This document shows, piece after piece, positions 61,602-64,000 of a stretch of 64,000 nt of DNA. The position numbers were made by a program, and so were the translations under genes. The stretch is taken from the NCBI RefSeq assembly GCF_026988555.1, contig NZ_JALSLB010000013.1, positions 1 to 64,000 on the forward strand, in the 5' to 3' direction. This DNA comes from Thermococcus sp. GTDB lineage: Archaea > Methanobacteriota_B > Thermococci > Thermococcales > Thermococcaceae. The notes below the pieces were generated by a model. It made no database searches, was not told where the DNA came from, and worked only from the letters and a program-made list of their open reading frames with translations. Positions within the stretch are counted from its first letter, which is position 1. Every line of letters starts with the position of its first letter.

Positions 61602-62840
61602 ATGACGGAGAAACTGTTCTATGCCGACGCTTATCTCAGGGATGCGGAGTCGGTGATCAGGAAGGTTGAGCTGGAGAAGGGAAGGGCAAGGGTTCTCCTA
61701 GAGGGAACGATTTTCTATCCTAATGGTGGTGGCCAGCCCTCTGACCGGGGAACGATAGCCGGCGAGGGCTTCAGGATAACCATTGAAAATGTCGAGGGTA
61801 AGGAAGATGTATGGCACGAGGGACGGCTTGAGGGCAGGGTTCCGGAGCCTGGTGAGGGTGTTAGGCTGATCCTCGACTGGGAACGGCGTTACGAGAACAT
61901 GAAGGCTCATACCGGTCAGCACATCCTTTCTGCCGTCATAAAGGACCTGCTCGATGCCAATACGACCGGCTTTCAGATATTCGATACTTACAACAAGATC
62001 GAGATAGACTACCCGGGCGAGCTCACTTGGGATACCGTACTGGAGATCGAGAGGGTGGCCAACGGGGTCGTGTGGCGTGACCTTCCAGTTGAGGTGGAAG
62101 TTTATGGGGAACTCCCCTATGAGCTCAGAAAAAGGCTCAGGAAGGAGCTCTCCGATAAAGTCAGGCCCCCGATAAGGATAGTCTCCATTCCAGGGGTTGA
62201 CGTGATACCCTGCGGCGGGACGCACGTGAGGAGCACCCGTGAGGTCGGTATCATAAAGGTCGTCGACTTCTACCGGAAGAGCAGGAAGCTCTGGCGCATC
62301 GAGTTCGTCTGTGGAAACCGGGCGCTGAAGTACCTGGACGGGCTTATGGCGGACTACTGGCTGAGCCTCGATGAGATGCCGAACAAGAACCGTCCGCTCG
62401 TAGAGCGAGTGAGGGAGCTTAAAGCTGAGTTGGAGGCTCTGAAGGCTCAAAAAGATTCCCTTAGACGGTCCCTTTTGGAGTGGAAGGCAAAGGCACTGCT
62501 GGAAACGGCGGAGGAGGTTAAGGGACTGAGGGTGATTGTTCATCTGGAGGAGGCCCAGCTGAAGGACGCCCAAGCGTTTGCAGTTTACCTCGTGGACAGA
62601 AATCCGAACACCGTTGCCTTAGTAGCCGGTAATAACTACGTCATCTTCGCTAGAAATCGGGAGGCCGGGAGGGTCTCTATGAGCGAACTGTTGAAGGACG
62701 TCCTCTCAACGGTGGGTGGGGGAGGTGGCGGCAGCGAGGTCCTCGCCCGTGGCGGTGGGTTCAAAGTAGCGCCGGAGAAGGTGCTTCGGCTGGCACTGGA
62801 GGCTCTGAAGGGTAAGCTTGAGGAGGCTACCTCCCCGTGA
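61602..62840 (+). CDS. alaX: AlaX-type trans-editing alanyl-tRNA hydrolase, long form
   Basis: 412 residues; GGTGGTTTC precedes the ATG and CTTTTATTATCC is a TATA-like element. N-terminal domain FYPNGGGQPSDRG, editing zinc motif HTGQHILS and CGGTHVRST are intact, with DHHA1-like C-terminal GGGGGGSEVLARGGGF preceded by a coiled coil (about 260-300). This is the AlaX-L arrangement, which deacylates Ser-tRNA-Ala or Gly-tRNA-Ala freed by AlaRS (alaS at 41953). The gene is not the ATP synthase operon's but has its own promoter. Confidence 0.92.
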   Translation: MTEKLFYADAYLRDAESVIRKVELEKGRARVLLEGTIFYPNGGGQPSDRGTIAGEGFRITIENVEGKEDVWHEGRLEGRVPEPGEGVRLILDWERRYENMKAHTGQHILSAVIKDLLDANTTGFQIFDTYNKIEIDYPGELTWDTVLEIERVANGVVWRDLPVEVEVYGELPYELRKRLRKELSDKVRPPIRIVSIPGVDVIPCGGTHVRSTREVGIIKVVDFYRKSRKLWRIEFVCGNRALKYLDGLMADYWLSLDEMPNKNRPLVERVRELKAELEALKAQKDSLRRSLLEWKAKALLETAEEVKGLRVIVHLEEAQLKDAQAFAVYLVDRNPNTVALVAGNNYVIFARNREAGRVSMSELLKDVLSTVGGGGGGSEVLARGGGFKVAPEKVLRLALEALKGKLEEATSP

Positions 62841-62841
62841 G

Positions 62842-63675
62842 TCATCTCCCTTTGAATGGTTCCTCCAATCCCAGTCTCTTGAATACGATTCTCCTCTGTT
62901 CCTCGTGGATGGAGGGGTGTCTCAGCTCCTTCTCCGCCTTATCTCTGCTCATGAGACCGTACCTGACGAGGGCCGCTATCCTTCGCTGTTCAAAGCTGTG
63001 TCCGTGCTTCTCCCAGTAGCGCTCCAGTGCGGGCCCGAGGATGAGACAATTTGTCGTGTAGCCTGGCAGCTCAGGGAATTCGAAGGGTAATTTTTCTAGT
63101 ATCCCAAAGCGCTCTCCCTCCGTCATCATTGAGAGGAGTCTTATCTGGACCACACCTCCTCTCATCTCCCTGTACGGATGGTGGCCGAAGGGAAGTTCGT
63201 GTCCCGTGATTATGTAACGGTACCCTTTTCCAACCGCGTACTTCCTTAACCTCTCCATAGTTCTTTTGGAGCAGGCCCGGCAGGGACTCTGACCTTTTAG
63301 GAGGGCCTCGCGGAAGATGTCGGAGTAATCATACCTCAGGAGCGTGAACGGGACATCCAGGTGCCTGGCTATTTTTCGGGCGTTCTCTATGGCCTCCTCA
63401 GCCATCAGCCCGTGGTCTACCATCACCGCCTCCAGCTCTCGAACCTCATAAACTTTTTTTGCAAGGTACAGGGCAACGACGCTATCCTTCCCCCCAGAGT
63501 ATGCCACCAGGGCTTCATCGACCCCCACCATGATCTCTTCGAGCTCCTTCCGCACGTCCGCTATGTTCGGGGGGTGCCTTAGGTAGATCTGACATTCCCT
63601 GCAGAGCGGCTTCCCATTTATGATGTCTATCTTTGCGGTTCTTTCGTCGTGAACGCAGAGTGAGCACTTCAGCAT
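62842..63675 (-). CDS. PP-loop tRNA thiolase-like protein, third family member
   Basis: 277 residues from ATG 63675; TTTTAA lies about 25 bases upstream, so a leaderless start is likely, and the longer reading to 63918 crosses the divergent gene. Zinc-type C4, C7, C25, C28; ATP loop SGGKDS at 60-65; CRAC at 132-135 and C210 give the same Cys triad that holds the [4Fe-4S] cluster in TtuA/TtcA. The C-terminal zinc ribbon of the other two copies is absent. It is a PP-loop enzyme for a distinct base or substrate. Convergent with AlaX, one base apart. Confidence 0.82.
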   Translation of the reverse strand: MLKCSLCVHDERTAKIDIINGKPLCRECQIYLRHPPNIADVRKELEEIMVGVDEALVAYSGGKDSVVALYLAKKVYEVRELEAVMVDHGLMAEEAIENARKIARHLDVPFTLLRYDYSDIFREALLKGQSPCRACSKRTMERLRKYAVGKGYRYIITGHELPFGHHPYREMRGGVVQIRLLSMMTEGERFGILEKLPFEFPELPGYTTNCLILGPALERYWEKHGHSFEQRRIAALVRYGLMSRDKAEKELRHPSIHEEQRRIVFKRLGLEEPFKGR

Positions 63676-63760
63676 GAGGCCGGTTGAGTGGCTCCTCTTA
63701 AAAGGGTAACCCAAACCGCAAATTTCAAAAGTGCCCCTGTGGAGATAGGCCGGTGATCGT

Positions 63761-64000
63761 ATGAGAGTCGTGGGGGTTGATCCAGGTACTAAGAGCTTTG
63801 ACATCATCGGACTTGAGAACGGTAGGATACGGCTTGATCTGAGCTTTCCAAGTGAGGTGGTCGCTGAGGATCCTAGAAGAATAGTGAAGGCGATAGAGGA
63901 TTTTGAGGCGGACTTCATAATAGGCCCATCAGGCTACGGCCTCCCGCTTAAGCGTATAACCGACCTAACCGAGAGGGATCGCTTTGAGATGACCCTTGTT
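63761..64000 (+). CDS. DUF1464-family protein, 5' part
   Basis: First 80 residues of a gene that leaves the window on the right. GGTGATCGT precedes the ATG. MRVVGVDPGTKSFDIIGLEN is an actin/hexokinase-fold (ASKHA) phosphate-1 loop, and FEADFIIGPSGYGLPLKRI matches the DUF1464 family as I remember it. These resemble sugar or acetate kinases, but no reaction is known. Partial, so nothing more can be said. Confidence 0.75.
   Translation, partial: MRVVGVDPGTKSFDIIGLENGRIRLDLSFPSEVVAEDPRRIVKAIEDFEADFIIGPSGYGLPLKRITDLTERDRFEMTLV

Overview
The window looks like part of a Thermococcus-type (Euryarchaeota, Thermococcales) chromosome. The evidence is the archaeal H-I-K-E-C-F-A-B-D A-type ATP synthase operon, archaeal AlaRS with a separate AlaX editor, archaeal SecD/SecF, a GH57 4-alpha-glucanotransferase preceded by a perfect Thermococcales glycolytic motif (TATCAC-N5-GTGATA), GGTGA-type ribosome binding sites, TATA boxes of the TTTAAA/TTATAA kind about 25 bases before leaderless or short-leader starts, and C/D box guide RNAs. 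Genes are densely packed and change strand often. I saw no tRNA, rRNA, CRISPR array or insertion sequence.

Layout: 1-6.2 kb holds small membrane proteins, an HTH regulator, a CPBP protease, an AAA/DUF4143-like ATPase, a zinc-ribbon PP-loop tRNA thiolase and two KaiC-like proteins that have lost the P-loop lysine. 6.2-14.8 kb is a site-2 protease followed by a surface-polysaccharide locus: five glycosyltransferases or GT-like genes, a flippase, a broken pyruvyltransferase, and an IspD/TarI-like cytidylyltransferase next to a TagF-like glycerophosphotransferase, which together suggest a teichoic-acid-like polymer. Its middle (about 10.2-13.57 kb) is very AT-rich. 14.9-20.7 kb has a TasA/camelysin-like secreted protein, two C/D guide RNAs, a CDF metal transporter, MfnA decarboxylase, an antiporter with a DUF131 protein, a HAD phosphatase and a polyprenol/diacylglycerol kinase. 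20.7-25.6 kb is a divergent alpha-glucan unit: a large secreted three-module protein and the glucanotransferase.

25.6-41.4 kb contains a frameshifted DUF257-like gene, a GT-C-like membrane protein and a processive GT2, a second PP-loop thiolase, an FAD oxidoreductase, a CBS protein with a second antiporter, MarC, HisRS, an unlisted 39-residue protein, a 36-bp tandem repeat, a class III PLP enzyme and the broken alanine/glycine symporter beside it. 41.5-49.5 kb has a third C/D RNA abutting a coiled-coil gene, AlaRS, Nif3-like, Elp3, a YkgJ-like Cys-cluster protein, a Nip7-like PUA protein and SpeD. 49.5-62.8 kb is secFD-trkA, the complete ATP synthase operon and AlaX. The window closes with a third PP-loop enzyme and the start of a DUF1464 gene.

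The most interesting items are the three guide RNAs (one predicted to modify two decoding-centre sites of 16S rRNA), the archaeal TarI/TagF-like pair, the TasA-like fibre candidate, the P-loop-less KaiC paralogues, and a 35-bp near-perfect palindrome between nif3-like and elp3. All function assignments are from reading the sequence and from memory of families; no searches were run.
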